DNA from: Planctomycetota bacterium
Lineage (GTDB): Bacteria > Planctomycetota > UBA1135 > GCA-002686595
DNA length: 50,451 nucleotides
NCBI GenBank assembly: GCA_020847695.1
Contig: JADLBP010000209.1
Coordinates: 1 to 50,451, forward strand
Reading direction: 5' to 3'
The notes under the pieces: generated by a model
Database searches by the model: none
Seen by the model: the letters and a program-made list of their open reading frames with translations, nothing else
Told to the model about the DNA's origin: nothing
Shown here: one piece after another, positions 16,000 through 23,941 of the stretch
Numbering within the stretch: the first letter of the stretch is position 1
Layout: every line of letters begins with the position of its first letter
Made by a program: the position numbers and the translations under genes

Positions 16000-16911
16000 T
16001 CACTTCGCGCCGAGCTCGCGCGCGACCGTCTCGAGGAAGCGCTGCTCGCTGTTCGGCTGTTGCGCGAGCGCCGCGTACTTCGAGAGCACGCGCTCCTGCT
16101 GCATCTGCTCCAGCGACTTGCCCTCGCGCTGCGCCGCCTCGACCAGCTTCAGGGAGTCCGCCAACATGTCGCGGTAGGCGACCAGGTCCGACTTGCGCGC
16201 GAGGGCTCCATGGCCGGGGATCAACCGGACGTCGTCGGAGAGCATCGTCAGCAGCTCGTCGACCGCCTCGACCACGCCGCGCACGCTGCCGCCGCGGTCG
16301 AGATCGATGATCGGGAAGCGGCCGTGGAAGAAGAGATCTCCGGTGTGCACGACGTTCGCGCGCTCGAAGAACACGACGCTGTCGCCGTCGGTGTGCGCGT
16401 TCGCGAAGTGCTTCACGCGCACGCGTTCGCCGTTCAGGTGGAGCTCGAGCCCCTCCTCGAAGGTCACCACCGGCAGCGCCGGTGCCGCGAGCGGACCGCC
16501 GTCGCGCTTCGGATCGGCGAGCCTCGCTCGCACGTTCGCGTGCGCGACGATCGGCGCGCGCGCTCCGAAGCTCGCATTGTTGCCGGTGTGGTCGCCGTGC
16601 ACGTGCGTGTTGAGCACGAACCGCCACGGTGCTTTCGACAGCGCGTCGATCGCGTCGAACAGTGCTTGCTCGGTAGGCTTCATCTGGTCGTCGATCACGA
16701 GCACGCCCTCGTCGCCGACGAACACGCCGACGTTGCCGCCGCGACCGACGAGCACGTGCACGCCGCCCGCGACCGCGAGCGTCTCGACCGCGACCTCCTG
16801 TCGGGGCGGCGGCGATGCCACCGTTCCGGTCGCCGGAGCGAAACCGATGCCGAGTCCGAGCAGGCCGGCGAAGGCGGCGAGCGCGGCCCGATGGGGGGTG
16901 ACGAGGTGCAT
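16000..16911 (-). CDS. secreted metallo-beta-lactamase-fold hydrolase
   Basis: A signal peptide (about residues 1-32) precedes an MBL domain with the zinc motif HVHGDH (103-108), further ligands in NAHTDGDS (His about 173) and HTGDLFFHG (Asp about 190) and the distal His in PGHG (about 233). The full set of ligands implies a binuclear zinc hydrolase outside the cytoplasm. It resembles the broad SoxH/quinoprotein-relay/class-B-like group rather than classic resistance enzymes, so I would not call it a beta-lactamase. The C-terminus (240-303) is helical and Gln/Glu-rich. It converges on the DUF1080 gene with one base between the stops. Confidence 0.88.
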   Translation of the reverse strand: MHLVTPHRAALAAFAGLLGLGIGFAPATGTVASPPPRQEVAVETLAVAGGVHVLVGRGGNVGVFVGDEGVLVIDDQMKPTEQALFDAIDALSKAPWRFVLNTHVHGDHTGNNASFGARAPIVAHANVRARLADPKRDGGPLAAPALPVVTFEEGLELHLNGERVRVKHFANAHTDGDSVVFFERANVVHTGDLFFHGRFPIIDLDRGGSVRGVVEAVDELLTMLSDDVRLIPGHGALARKSDLVAYRDMLADSLKLVEAAQREGKSLEQMQQERVLSKYAALAQQPNSEQRFLETVARELGAK

Positions 16912-17152
16912 GCTGGAACCTGCGGTAACGGTCGGGACGGGGAGGGGTTAGGGCGATCCTGACGCGCGCCCGGCCGGCGGTCCAACCCGCGCGGTACTCT
17001 TCCCTGCTGGTCGGCGCTCGCGCGCTCCTCCCGGTCCGCGTCGGAGCGGGGGCGAAACCTGCCGTCCACGGAACCGATTTCCTGGCTCGGCTGTCCAACA
17101 GCGCTCTCGAGAGCCACTTCCCAACCGCGCACGCTCCAGCCCGCAACCTCGC

Positions 17153-19342
17153 ATGAAGACGACCGCCTGCCTGGCCGCCCTCACCACGCTCCTGTTCGCT
17201 CCGTCCGCGTTCGCGCAGGCGGTGCCCGACGCCGGACCCGACCAGACGGTCGCGCTCGCGTCGCCGGCGACGCTCGCCGGCCAAGTGACCAATCGCTCGC
17301 CGCTCGATTGGTGGACCGCCGATGGCAACGGCGCGACCGAGAACCGCATCGTCAAGTGCGACGCGAACGGGATCGTCGCTGCGGTCGGTCCGCTGTTCAA
17401 CCACAACAACCCGGCGGAGATCTTCGGTTGGCCGAGCGACCTCGTGTACATCGGCTCGACGGTCTGGGGGATCGAGAGCCTCAAGCGCTACCTCTACACC
17501 GTCGATCCGAACACCGGCGAGTGCTTCCCGGTCGGGCCGCAGAACACGTGGCAAGACGTGTACAGCCTCGCTTACGACGCCGCCGGTGATCGTCTGTGGG
17601 GCGTCGACCTGTTGAAGAAGAAGCTCCTGCGCTTCAACCGCACGACCGGCGCGGTCACCGCGCTGCCGAGCTCGATGAGCGGTTGGCAGCTGATGCGTTC
17701 GCTCGCGTACGAGGACACCACGGGCTGGCTGTACTCGATCGATCAGAACACCAACAAGATGGTGCGCATCGATCCGGCGACTGGCGCGGCGACGTTCTAC
17801 CGGCAGATGACGATCGATCCGAGCTATCGGATCGAGGAGCTGCACTTCTGGCACGGAAAGATGTACGCGTCCAAAGGCTACCTCGATGCGAGCGGTTCGT
17901 TGGTCGGCCACCGGCTGTCGGAAGTCGACATGCTGAACGGCACGTACACCGACATCTCGCCCTATATCGATGATGTCTCGCCGCACGCGTTGGTGATCAA
18001 CAGCTTGCCGGAGGCGTACCGCTGGACGCAGGATTCCGGTCCGGCGACCGCGAGCTTCTCCAACCCGACCGACCTCGCCGCGACGGTCACGTTTCCGGTC
18101 GCCGGCACGTACGTGTTGCGCTTGACCGTCGACAACTGGCCGACGCCGGCGTCGGACACGCTGACCGTCACCGTCGGCGTCGACGCGTGCCCGGACGATC
18201 CGAACAAGACCGAGCCGGGCGCGTGCGGCTGCGGCGTGCCCGACACCGACACCGACGGCGACGGGACGCCCGACTGCAACGACGGTTGCCCGAACGACCC
18301 GGCGAAGCTCGCGCCCGGCGACTGCGGCTGCGGCGTCGCGGACACCGACACCGACGGCGACGGGACGCCCGACTGCACCGACGGCTGCCCGAACGATCCG
18401 GCGAAGCTCGCGCCCGGTGCGTGCGGCTGCGGCGTCGCGGACACCGACACCGACGGTGACGGCACCGCGGATTGCATCGACGGTTGCCCGAGCGATCCGA
18501 GCAAGCTCGCTCCCGGCCTGTGCGGCTGCGGCGTCGCCGACGCCGACCAGGACGTCGACGGCGTCGTCGATTGCTTCGACAACTGTCCGTCGGTCGCGAA
18601 CACCGATCAGTCCGACGGCGACTTCGACGGCGCGGGCGATCTCTGCGACAACTGCCCGACGCTGGCGAACCCGACGCAGTCCGACTGCGACCAGGACGGC
18701 GTCGGCGATGCGTGCGAGATCCTCGCCGGCGAGCCCGATTGCGACGCCAACGGCGTGCCCGACGCGTGCGAGCTCTCCGGCAACGACTGCAACCAGAACG
18801 GGTCGCTCGACGCGTGCGACATCGCGCTCGGCGTCAGCCTCGACCTGAACGCGAACCTGGTTCCCGACGAGTGCGAGAGCCCGACCGGCACGCCGTTCTG
18901 CTTCGGCGACGGCACCGGCGTCGCGTGCCCGTGCGGCAATCCCGGCGCGACCGGCGAAGGCTGCGCGAACTCGACGGGCTTCGGCGCGAAGCTCGCCAAC
19001 CTCGGCGGCACGAGCGTCTCCCTGGACGACGCGCAGTTCGAGGTCAGCCAGCTGCCGACCAACAAGTTCGGCCTGTTGTTCCTCGGCACGACGCAGTTCG
19101 GCGCGGGCCTCGGCACGCCGTTCGGCGACGGGTTGCTCTGCGTGCAGCCGAAGTTCCGCTTCTCGGTGCGGAGCTCCGGCGCGACCGGGAGCTTCGTGGT
19201 CGTCCAACCGGCGGCGGCGACGCCGACGTGGATCACCCCGGGCGCGACGCGTTACCTGCAGGCGTGGTTCCGCGATCCGAACGGTCCGTGCGGCACGACC
19301 TACAACTTCTCGAACGGCTGGGCCGTGACCTTCACGCCCTGA
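17153..19342 (+). CDS. secreted thrombospondin-type-3-repeat protein with clade-type C-terminal module
   Basis: A clean signal peptide (MKTTACLAALTTLLFAPSAF, cleavage after AQA) is followed by a propeller-like region (about 40-285, with SLAYDAAGDRLWGVD and SLAYEDTTGWLYSID blades), a PKD/Ig-like domain (about 285-343), calcium-binding TSP3-like repeats with DxDxDGD cores (about 344-560), and a C-terminal 150-residue module rich in Cys and Gly that begins FCFGDGTGVACPCGNPG. I associate that module from memory with many exoproteins of one planctomycete clade. The Cys pattern CGCG per repeat suggests disulfides. The role is probably structural or adhesive at the cell surface. A strong hairpin follows the stop. 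Confidence 0.88.
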   Translation: MKTTACLAALTTLLFAPSAFAQAVPDAGPDQTVALASPATLAGQVTNRSPLDWWTADGNGATENRIVKCDANGIVAAVGPLFNHNNPAEIFGWPSDLVYIGSTVWGIESLKRYLYTVDPNTGECFPVGPQNTWQDVYSLAYDAAGDRLWGVDLLKKKLLRFNRTTGAVTALPSSMSGWQLMRSLAYEDTTGWLYSIDQNTNKMVRIDPATGAATFYRQMTIDPSYRIEELHFWHGKMYASKGYLDASGSLVGHRLSEVDMLNGTYTDISPYIDDVSPHALVINSLPEAYRWTQDSGPATASFSNPTDLAATVTFPVAGTYVLRLTVDNWPTPASDTLTVTVGVDACPDDPNKTEPGACGCGVPDTDTDGDGTPDCNDGCPNDPAKLAPGDCGCGVADTDTDGDGTPDCTDGCPNDPAKLAPGACGCGVADTDTDGDGTADCIDGCPSDPSKLAPGLCGCGVADADQDVDGVVDCFDNCPSVANTDQSDGDFDGAGDLCDNCPTLANPTQSDCDQDGVGDACEILAGEPDCDANGVPDACELSGNDCNQNGSLDACDIALGVSLDLNANLVPDECESPTGTPFCFGDGTGVACPCGNPGATGEGCANSTGFGAKLANLGGTSVSLDDAQFEVSQLPTNKFGLLFLGTTQFGAGLGTPFGDGLLCVQPKFRFSVRSSGATGSFVVVQPAAATPTWITPGATRYLQAWFRDPNGPCGTTYNFSNGWAVTFTP
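18221..18517 (+). repeat. three tandem 99-bp coding repeats
   Basis: Units at 18221-18319, 18320-18418 and 18419-18517 each encode 33 residues of the form CGCGVxDTDTDGDGTxDC followed by a CPxDPxKLAP spacer. The first two are nearly identical in DNA; the third has diverged, and a decayed fourth begins at 18518. Expansion of the array by recombination or slippage would lengthen the calcium-binding stalk in whole repeat steps without breaking the frame. Confidence 0.85.
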
Positions 19343-19361
19343 CCGCCCGAGCACGACGAAA

Positions 19362-19397
19362 CGAGCGAGCGCGTCCCCCGCGGGGCGCGCTCGCTCG
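19362..19397 (+). terminator. terminator hairpin after the TSP3-repeat gene
   Basis: CGAGCGAGCGCG (19362-19373) pairs perfectly with 19386-19397, and the 12 bases between them contain a further CCCC/GGGG pairing. A short CTTTC follows. It starts 20 bases after the stop and is the strongest intergenic hairpin in this part of the window. Confidence 0.6.
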
Positions 19398-19439
19398 CTT
19401 TCGCGCGACTCGGCCGACGGCTACGATCGCCGACTCGAC

Positions 19440-21500
19440 ATGGCGAAGCAGAGAGCAGACGTCGCGGCCGCGAGCGGCGAGCCGGTGTCCTGGCTGCGGC
19501 GCCTCGCGCCGCTCGTCGTGCTGTTGGTCGCGTTCGCCGCGTTCGCGCCCGCGCTGTCGCAGGGCTTCGCCGCGCTCGACGACGACTACAACTTCCTCTA
19601 CCAGACCGAGTGGGCCGGGCTCGAGCAGCGGCACCTCGCCTGGATGTGGACGACGTCGTGGCTCGGCCACTGGCAGCCGCTCTCGTGGATGAGCCTCGCG
19701 CTCGATCTCGAGCGCTCCGGCGCGCCCGCGATCGCCGGCGGCAACCCGCAGGCCGTCGCGGCGGTGTTGGACCAGCACGGCGTCGCGCAGGCGATGCACC
19801 AGACCAACCTCGCGTTGCACGCGCTCGGCGCGGTGTTCCTGTTCTTCGCGCTGCGGCGAATCCTCGCGCTCGCGTTCGAGCGCGAGCTCGGCGACACGAC
19901 GATCGAGGTCGCCGCGCTCTGCGGCGCGTTGTTGCACGCGATCCATCCGCTGCGCGTCGAGTCGGTGGTGTGGGCGACCGAGCGCCGCGACGTGCTGTCG
20001 GGGATGTTCTTGCTCGCGTCGCTCGCGGCGTGGCTGCGCGCGCGTGCGCTCGGCGAGGCGCTCTGGACCGTCGTGTCGCTGCTGCTCTTCGCGCTTTCGC
20101 TGCTCTCGAAGGCGTGGGGGATGACGTTCCCCGTCGTGTTGATCGCGCTCGAGCTCTTCCCGCTGCGCCGCCTCCAGCGCGATCCGGACAAGAGCTTCGC
20201 GGATTTGGTGGTCGAGAAGTGGGCGTACTTCGCGCTCGCGATCGGCGCGGCGTCGGCGGCTGCGTGGGCGCAGAGCGAGAGCGCCGCGGTCGTGCCGTGG
20301 GCGGAGCACGGGCTGCTGCAGCGCGCGGCGCAAGCGGCGTATGGGCTGGTGTTCTACCTCGGCAAGTCGCTCTGGCCGGTCGACCTGTCGCCGATGTACA
20401 TCCTCGAGCGCGACCTCGATCCCACGCGGCCGGTGTACCTCGCGTCGCTCGCGGTCGTCGCGGTCGCGGTGGTCGGCGGCGTGCTCGCGTGGCGGCGTTG
20501 GCCGGGCATCGTCGTCGCCTTCGCGCTGTACGCGCTCGTCGTCTCGCCGGTGCTCGGTTTCCTGCAGAGCGGCGCGCAGAAGACCGCGGATCGCTACACG
20601 TACCTCGCGTGCATGCCGCTCGCCGCGTTGGCCGCGGCCGGGCTGGTCGCGCTCGCCAAGCGCCGCGCCGCCGCGGTGTGGCTCGGCGTGGTGCCGCTGC
20701 CGCTGCTGTTCGCGCTGTCGTGGCAACAGACCAAGATCTGGGGCGATCCGGTCGCGCTCTGGGAGCGGGTCGTCGCCGTCGAGCCGGACAACTATTTCGG
20801 CCAACACAACCTCGCCGCGCAGATCCGCTTGCGCGCCGATCGCTCGGGCAATCCGGCGGAGCGCACGCCGGCGTATCGGCGCGCGATCGAGCACGAGCGT
20901 GCGTCGATCGCGGCGCACCCGTTCCGCGGCAACGAGGGGGCGCGTCACGATCTCGGCGCGCTGCACCTGTTGCTCGGCGAGCTCGACCAGGCGGAGCAGG
21001 CCTGGCTCGAGTGCGTCGAGGTGACACCCGACAACGTGCAGTGCTTGGAAGAGCTGCGCCGGCTCTACCTCTCGCGGCGGGAGGTCGACAAGGCGAAGAA
21101 GCTGTTCGACCAGGTGCTGGTCGCGCTTCCGCCGAACCTCGGCGCGCGCAAGCTCTACGCCGAGCTCTTGATGCAACAGAGCGACCGCGCCGGCGCGGAA
21201 CGCGTTTGGCGCGAGGGCGTCCAAGCGGAGCCGCGGTGGGTCGAGGGCATCGTCGGACTCGGACAGCTCGTGTTGTCGCAAGCGAAGCTCGGCGAGGCCG
21301 AGGCTCTGCTGCGGCAGGCGGTGTCGCTCGACGGGCGCCAGGTCGAGGCGTGGGTCGCGCTCGGTCAGGCGCTGCGCGCGCAGCGCAAGGTCGCGGACGC
21401 CGAGCAATGCTGGCAGACGGCGCTGATGCTCGCGCCGGGGCATCCGCTGGCGACCCAGTTGCTGCAGAAGAGCCGCCAGGACGCGGCGGCCGGCCGGTAG
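19440..21500 (+). CDS. TMTC-like membrane glycosyltransferase with C-terminal TPR repeats
   Basis: The 686-residue protein has an N-terminal membrane half (about residues 20-425, ten or more hydrophobic segments) and a soluble TPR half (about 440-680). The first loop carries the acidic cluster LDDDYNFLYQTEW, expected for a GT-C enzyme, followed by WQPLSWMSLALD and, after the next helices, a LLHAIHPLRVESVVWATERRDVL stretch that is characteristic of the TMTC/O-mannosyltransferase-like family. TPR repeats such as ARHDLGALHLLLGELDQAEQ probably bind acceptor proteins. By family, transfer of a lipid-linked sugar to exported proteins is likely; donor and target are unknown. It is the second GT-C enzyme in the window. 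Confidence 0.82.
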   Translation: MAKQRADVAAASGEPVSWLRRLAPLVVLLVAFAAFAPALSQGFAALDDDYNFLYQTEWAGLEQRHLAWMWTTSWLGHWQPLSWMSLALDLERSGAPAIAGGNPQAVAAVLDQHGVAQAMHQTNLALHALGAVFLFFALRRILALAFERELGDTTIEVAALCGALLHAIHPLRVESVVWATERRDVLSGMFLLASLAAWLRARALGEALWTVVSLLLFALSLLSKAWGMTFPVVLIALELFPLRRLQRDPDKSFADLVVEKWAYFALAIGAASAAAWAQSESAAVVPWAEHGLLQRAAQAAYGLVFYLGKSLWPVDLSPMYILERDLDPTRPVYLASLAVVAVAVVGGVLAWRRWPGIVVAFALYALVVSPVLGFLQSGAQKTADRYTYLACMPLAALAAAGLVALAKRRAAAVWLGVVPLPLLFALSWQQTKIWGDPVALWERVVAVEPDNYFGQHNLAAQIRLRADRSGNPAERTPAYRRAIEHERASIAAHPFRGNEGARHDLGALHLLLGELDQAEQAWLECVEVTPDNVQCLEELRRLYLSRREVDKAKKLFDQVLVALPPNLGARKLYAELLMQQSDRAGAERVWREGVQAEPRWVEGIVGLGQLVLSQAKLGEAEALLRQAVSLDGRQVEAWVALGQALRAQRKVADAEQCWQTALMLAPGHPLATQLLQKSRQDAAAGR

Positions 21501-21544
21501 GACGAATCCGCGGCGCCGCGAGCTGCGTAGAGGTCCCGAACACG

Positions 21545-22675
21545 ATGCTCGCCGCGCTCACGCTCGCCTCCGCGTTGCTCGCGGCGCATCCGAACTCCTT
21601 CTCGAGCTCGGTCGTGCGCGTCGACGGCGCGCGCGTCGCCGTCGAGGTCCGCTGCCAAGCGCGGTCGCTCGCCGAGGCACTGCCGCTCGACGGCGATCGC
21701 GACGGCGTGCTCGCGGAAACCGAGCTCGCGGCGGGACGCGACGCGGTCGAGCGGTACGTGCGCGAGCGCTACCGGGTCTTCGCCGAGGTCGACGAGGCCG
21801 GCGCGACCCGCGCGCCGCTCGAGCTGGTGCTCGGCGACCTCTCGCTCGCGCCGCCGCTCGGCGCGAGCGACGAGCCGTTCGTGCTCGCGACGCTCGCCGC
21901 GCTCGCGCCGCAGGAGCTCGAAGGGCTCGCGGTGCGCTGCACGCTGTTCGTCGAGGCCAATCCGCTGCACCGCGACACCTGCACGGTGATCTGGAACGGC
22001 GGCGAGGAGGCGAGCTGGCTCTTCCCGGAGGCGGGCGAGGTCTTCCGCTTCGTCCCCGACGATCGCCGTCGGCCGGGCGTGTTCGCCGCGTACGTTCGGC
22101 TGGGCGTCGAGCACATCCTGACCGGCTTCGACCACCTCGCGTTCGTGCTCGCGCTGCTGCTCGCGGCGCCGCGGCTGCGTTCGATCGTCGGCGTGGTCAG
22201 CGCGTTCACCGTCGCGCACACGACGACTCTCGCGCTCGCGTCGACGGACCTCGTCCGCGTCGAGTCGCGCTGGGTGGAGATGGCGATCGCGCTGTCGATC
22301 GCGTACGTCGCGCTGCTGAACCTCTTGCAGCGGAAGCCGAGCGCGCGGTGGGTCGAGGCGTTCGGCTTCGGCTTGATCCACGGGCTCGGCTTCGCGAGCT
22401 CGGTCGCCGACGCGCTGCTGGTCGAGAGGCTCAAGGTCACCGCGCTCGTCGGCTTCAACCTCGGAGTCGAGCTCGGCCAGCTCTCGGTCGTCGTGCTCGC
22501 GTTCTGGTCTTTGCGCAGTCTGCCCGGCGAGCGCACGGAACCCGGCTCCGGCACGGAACCGGGCGCGACGTTCATCGCGCCGCGCGGCGTCCGGCGCGTG
22601 CTCGCGTGCGGCGCGATCGCGTTCGGACTCTACCTGTTCGTCGAGCGCGCGGGTTGGCTCGCGGGGGTTGCTTGA
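21545..22675 (+). CDS. HupE/UreJ-family membrane protein
   Basis: An N-terminal signal or anchor (MLAALTLASALLAAHP) and an extracytoplasmic domain (to about 185) containing an EF-hand-like loop (DGDRDGVLAETE) precede about six membrane segments with the HupE/UreJ_2 motifs: HILTGFDHLAFVLALLL, FTVAHTTTLAL, EMAIALSIAYVALLNLL and FGFGLIHGLGFASS. The conserved His and Asp residues in these helices suggest metal or proton handling; some family members are proposed nickel or cobalt permeases, but no hydrogenase or urease gene is near. The ATG at 21545 was chosen because the signal starts there. The pst promoter begins right at its stop. Confidence 0.82.
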   Translation: MLAALTLASALLAAHPNSFSSSVVRVDGARVAVEVRCQARSLAEALPLDGDRDGVLAETELAAGRDAVERYVRERYRVFAEVDEAGATRAPLELVLGDLSLAPPLGASDEPFVLATLAALAPQELEGLAVRCTLFVEANPLHRDTCTVIWNGGEEASWLFPEAGEVFRFVPDDRRRPGVFAAYVRLGVEHILTGFDHLAFVLALLLAAPRLRSIVGVVSAFTVAHTTTLALASTDLVRVESRWVEMAIALSIAYVALLNLLQRKPSARWVEAFGFGLIHGLGFASSVADALLVERLKVTALVGFNLGVELGQLSVVVLAFWSLRSLPGERTEPGSGTEPGATFIAPRGVRRVLACGAIAFGLYLFVERAGWLAGVA

Positions 22676-22687
22676 CGTTTCGCGGTG

Positions 22688-22705
22688 TCTTGACTGGATC
22701 TTGAT
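22688..22705 (+). promoter_or_regulatory. candidate Pho box upstream of pstS
   Basis: TCTTGAC (22688-22694) and TCTTGAT (22699-22705) are 7-base direct repeats separated by 4 bases, the exact 7-4-7 layout of PhoB boxes. A further CTTGAC lies at 22671-22676. The repeat is about 110 bases before the pstS ATG, and the same half-site recurs before phoB, which lies in this island. Confidence 0.6.
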
Positions 22706-22815
22706 CTTCGGGCGGTTTGCTTCTCGCGAACGTAAAGAAGCCAACCGGGTGGCCCTTGGGAGCCACCGCACGCCACGCCTCCAGTCACGGCCCCACGCAG
22801 AGGGTCGCAACGCCC

Positions 22816-23826
22816 ATGAAGATCCAGACCCTGTTCCAAACCGCGCTCGCGACCCTGGTGGTCGCCGCCGCCCCGACGTTCGCCCAAGTGGTGAAGGTCG
22901 ACGCGAAGATCCCCGAGTACAAGACGGTCGACGGCGTCTCCGGCAACCTGAAGAGCATCGGCTCCGACTCGCTCAACAACCTGATGACGTTCTGGTCGGA
23001 GGGCTTCCGCACGCTCTACCCGAACGTCAAGACCGAGATCGAAGGCAAGGGCTCGTCGACCGCGCCGCCGGCGCTGATCGAAGGCACCGCGCACTTCGGT
23101 CCGATGAGCCGACCGATGAAGAGCGCCGAGCTCGACGACTTCGAGAAGAAGTACGGATACAAGCCGACCGGCGTGCCGGTCGCGGTCGACGCGCTCGGCG
23201 TGTTCGTCCACAAGGACAACCCGATCCAAGGGCTGACGCTCCAGCAGATCGACGCGATCTTCTCGAAGACGCGCAAGTCCGGGTACGAGAAGGACATCGC
23301 CACGTGGGGCGACCTCGGCCTGACCGGCGAGTGGGCTGCGAAGCCGATCAGCCTGTACGGCCGCAACTCGGCGTCGGGCACGTACGGCTACTTCAAGGAA
23401 CACGCGCTCTGGAAGGGTGACTTCAAGGACACGGTCAAGGAGCAACCCGGCAGCTCGTCGGTGATCCAAGGCGTCGCGAGCGACAAGTACGCGATCGGCT
23501 ACAGCGGCATCGGCTACCTGACCGCCGATGTGCGCGCGGTCCCGGTCGCGTCGGACGCGAAGTCGGCGGCGATCGCAGCCGATGCCACGCACGCGTACTC
23601 CGGCGAGTACCCGCTCGCTCGGATGCTCTACGTCTACGTCAACTGCAAGCCCGGCTCGCAGCTCGATCCGCTGCGCCGCGAGTTCCTGCGCTACGTCCTG
23701 TCGCAACAGGGCCAGCAGGTCGTCGTCAAAGACGGCTACTTCCCGGTGACCGCGCGGATCGCCGAGGGCGCGCTCAAGTCGATCGGGCTCGACGTCAAGC
23801 TCCTGGAAGCGGGCTCGACCAAGTGA
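22816..23826 (+). CDS. pstS: phosphate ABC transporter periplasmic binding protein
   Basis: PstS captures inorganic phosphate for PstCAB. The signal peptide MKIQTLFQTALATLVVAAAP is cleaved before the mature domain, which has the binding-protein signatures GSDSLNNLMTFWSEGF, GSSTAPPALIEGTAHFGPMSR, GRNSASGTYGYFKEH and SSSVIQGVASDKYAIGYSG. Phosphate ligands are expected in the GSDSL, SRPM and NSASGT segments. The 336-residue length is normal. I start it at 22816 because the signal sequence begins there; the frame is open further upstream. It is the first gene of pstSCAB, behind the Pho box, and a strong hairpin follows it. Confidence 0.95.
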   Translation: MKIQTLFQTALATLVVAAAPTFAQVVKVDAKIPEYKTVDGVSGNLKSIGSDSLNNLMTFWSEGFRTLYPNVKTEIEGKGSSTAPPALIEGTAHFGPMSRPMKSAELDDFEKKYGYKPTGVPVAVDALGVFVHKDNPIQGLTLQQIDAIFSKTRKSGYEKDIATWGDLGLTGEWAAKPISLYGRNSASGTYGYFKEHALWKGDFKDTVKEQPGSSSVIQGVASDKYAIGYSGIGYLTADVRAVPVASDAKSAAIAADATHAYSGEYPLARMLYVYVNCKPGSQLDPLRREFLRYVLSQQGQQVVVKDGYFPVTARIAEGALKSIGLDVKLLEAGSTK

Positions 23827-23862
23827 TGCAAGGCGGCCAAACGGCTCGCCGAACGCGCGACA

Positions 23863-23896
23863 CGGGTTTCCCCGCGAAGCTTCGCGGGGAGGCCCG
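23863..23896 (+). promoter_or_regulatory. large stem-loop between pstS and pstC
   Basis: A perfect 20-base palindrome (23870-23889, CCCCGCGAAGCTTCGCGGGG) is extended by seven further pairs, two of them G-U, to a 34-base inverted repeat. No T tract follows. In pst operons such intercistronic hairpins typically protect the abundant upstream pstS message or partly stop transcription so that PstS outnumbers the permease. Being a symmetric palindrome, it could also be a protein-binding site. Confidence 0.6.
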
Positions 23897-23941
23897 TGCT
23901 CGCGTCGTCGGCCCCGTCGGGCGAAGCGCGCGGGGCGTCCC

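Noticed and set aside
16000-16911. Antibiotic-resistance beta-lactamase
   Set aside because: The zinc motifs are shared by the whole MBL superfamily, and nothing points to beta-lactam cleavage.
18221-18517. CRISPR-like or intergenic satellite array
   Set aside because: The repeats are 99 bases, without spacers, in frame and encode TSP3-type calcium loops.
15905-19354. Long open minus-strand frame (about 1150 codons) opposite the TSP3 gene
   Set aside because: Its apparent repeats are the antisense of the calcium-loop repeats, and the plus-strand gene has a signal peptide and known repeats.
23870-23889. Palindrome as a phage attachment or recombination site
   Set aside because: No integrase or mobile genes are near, and its place between pstS and pstC is explained by operon control.
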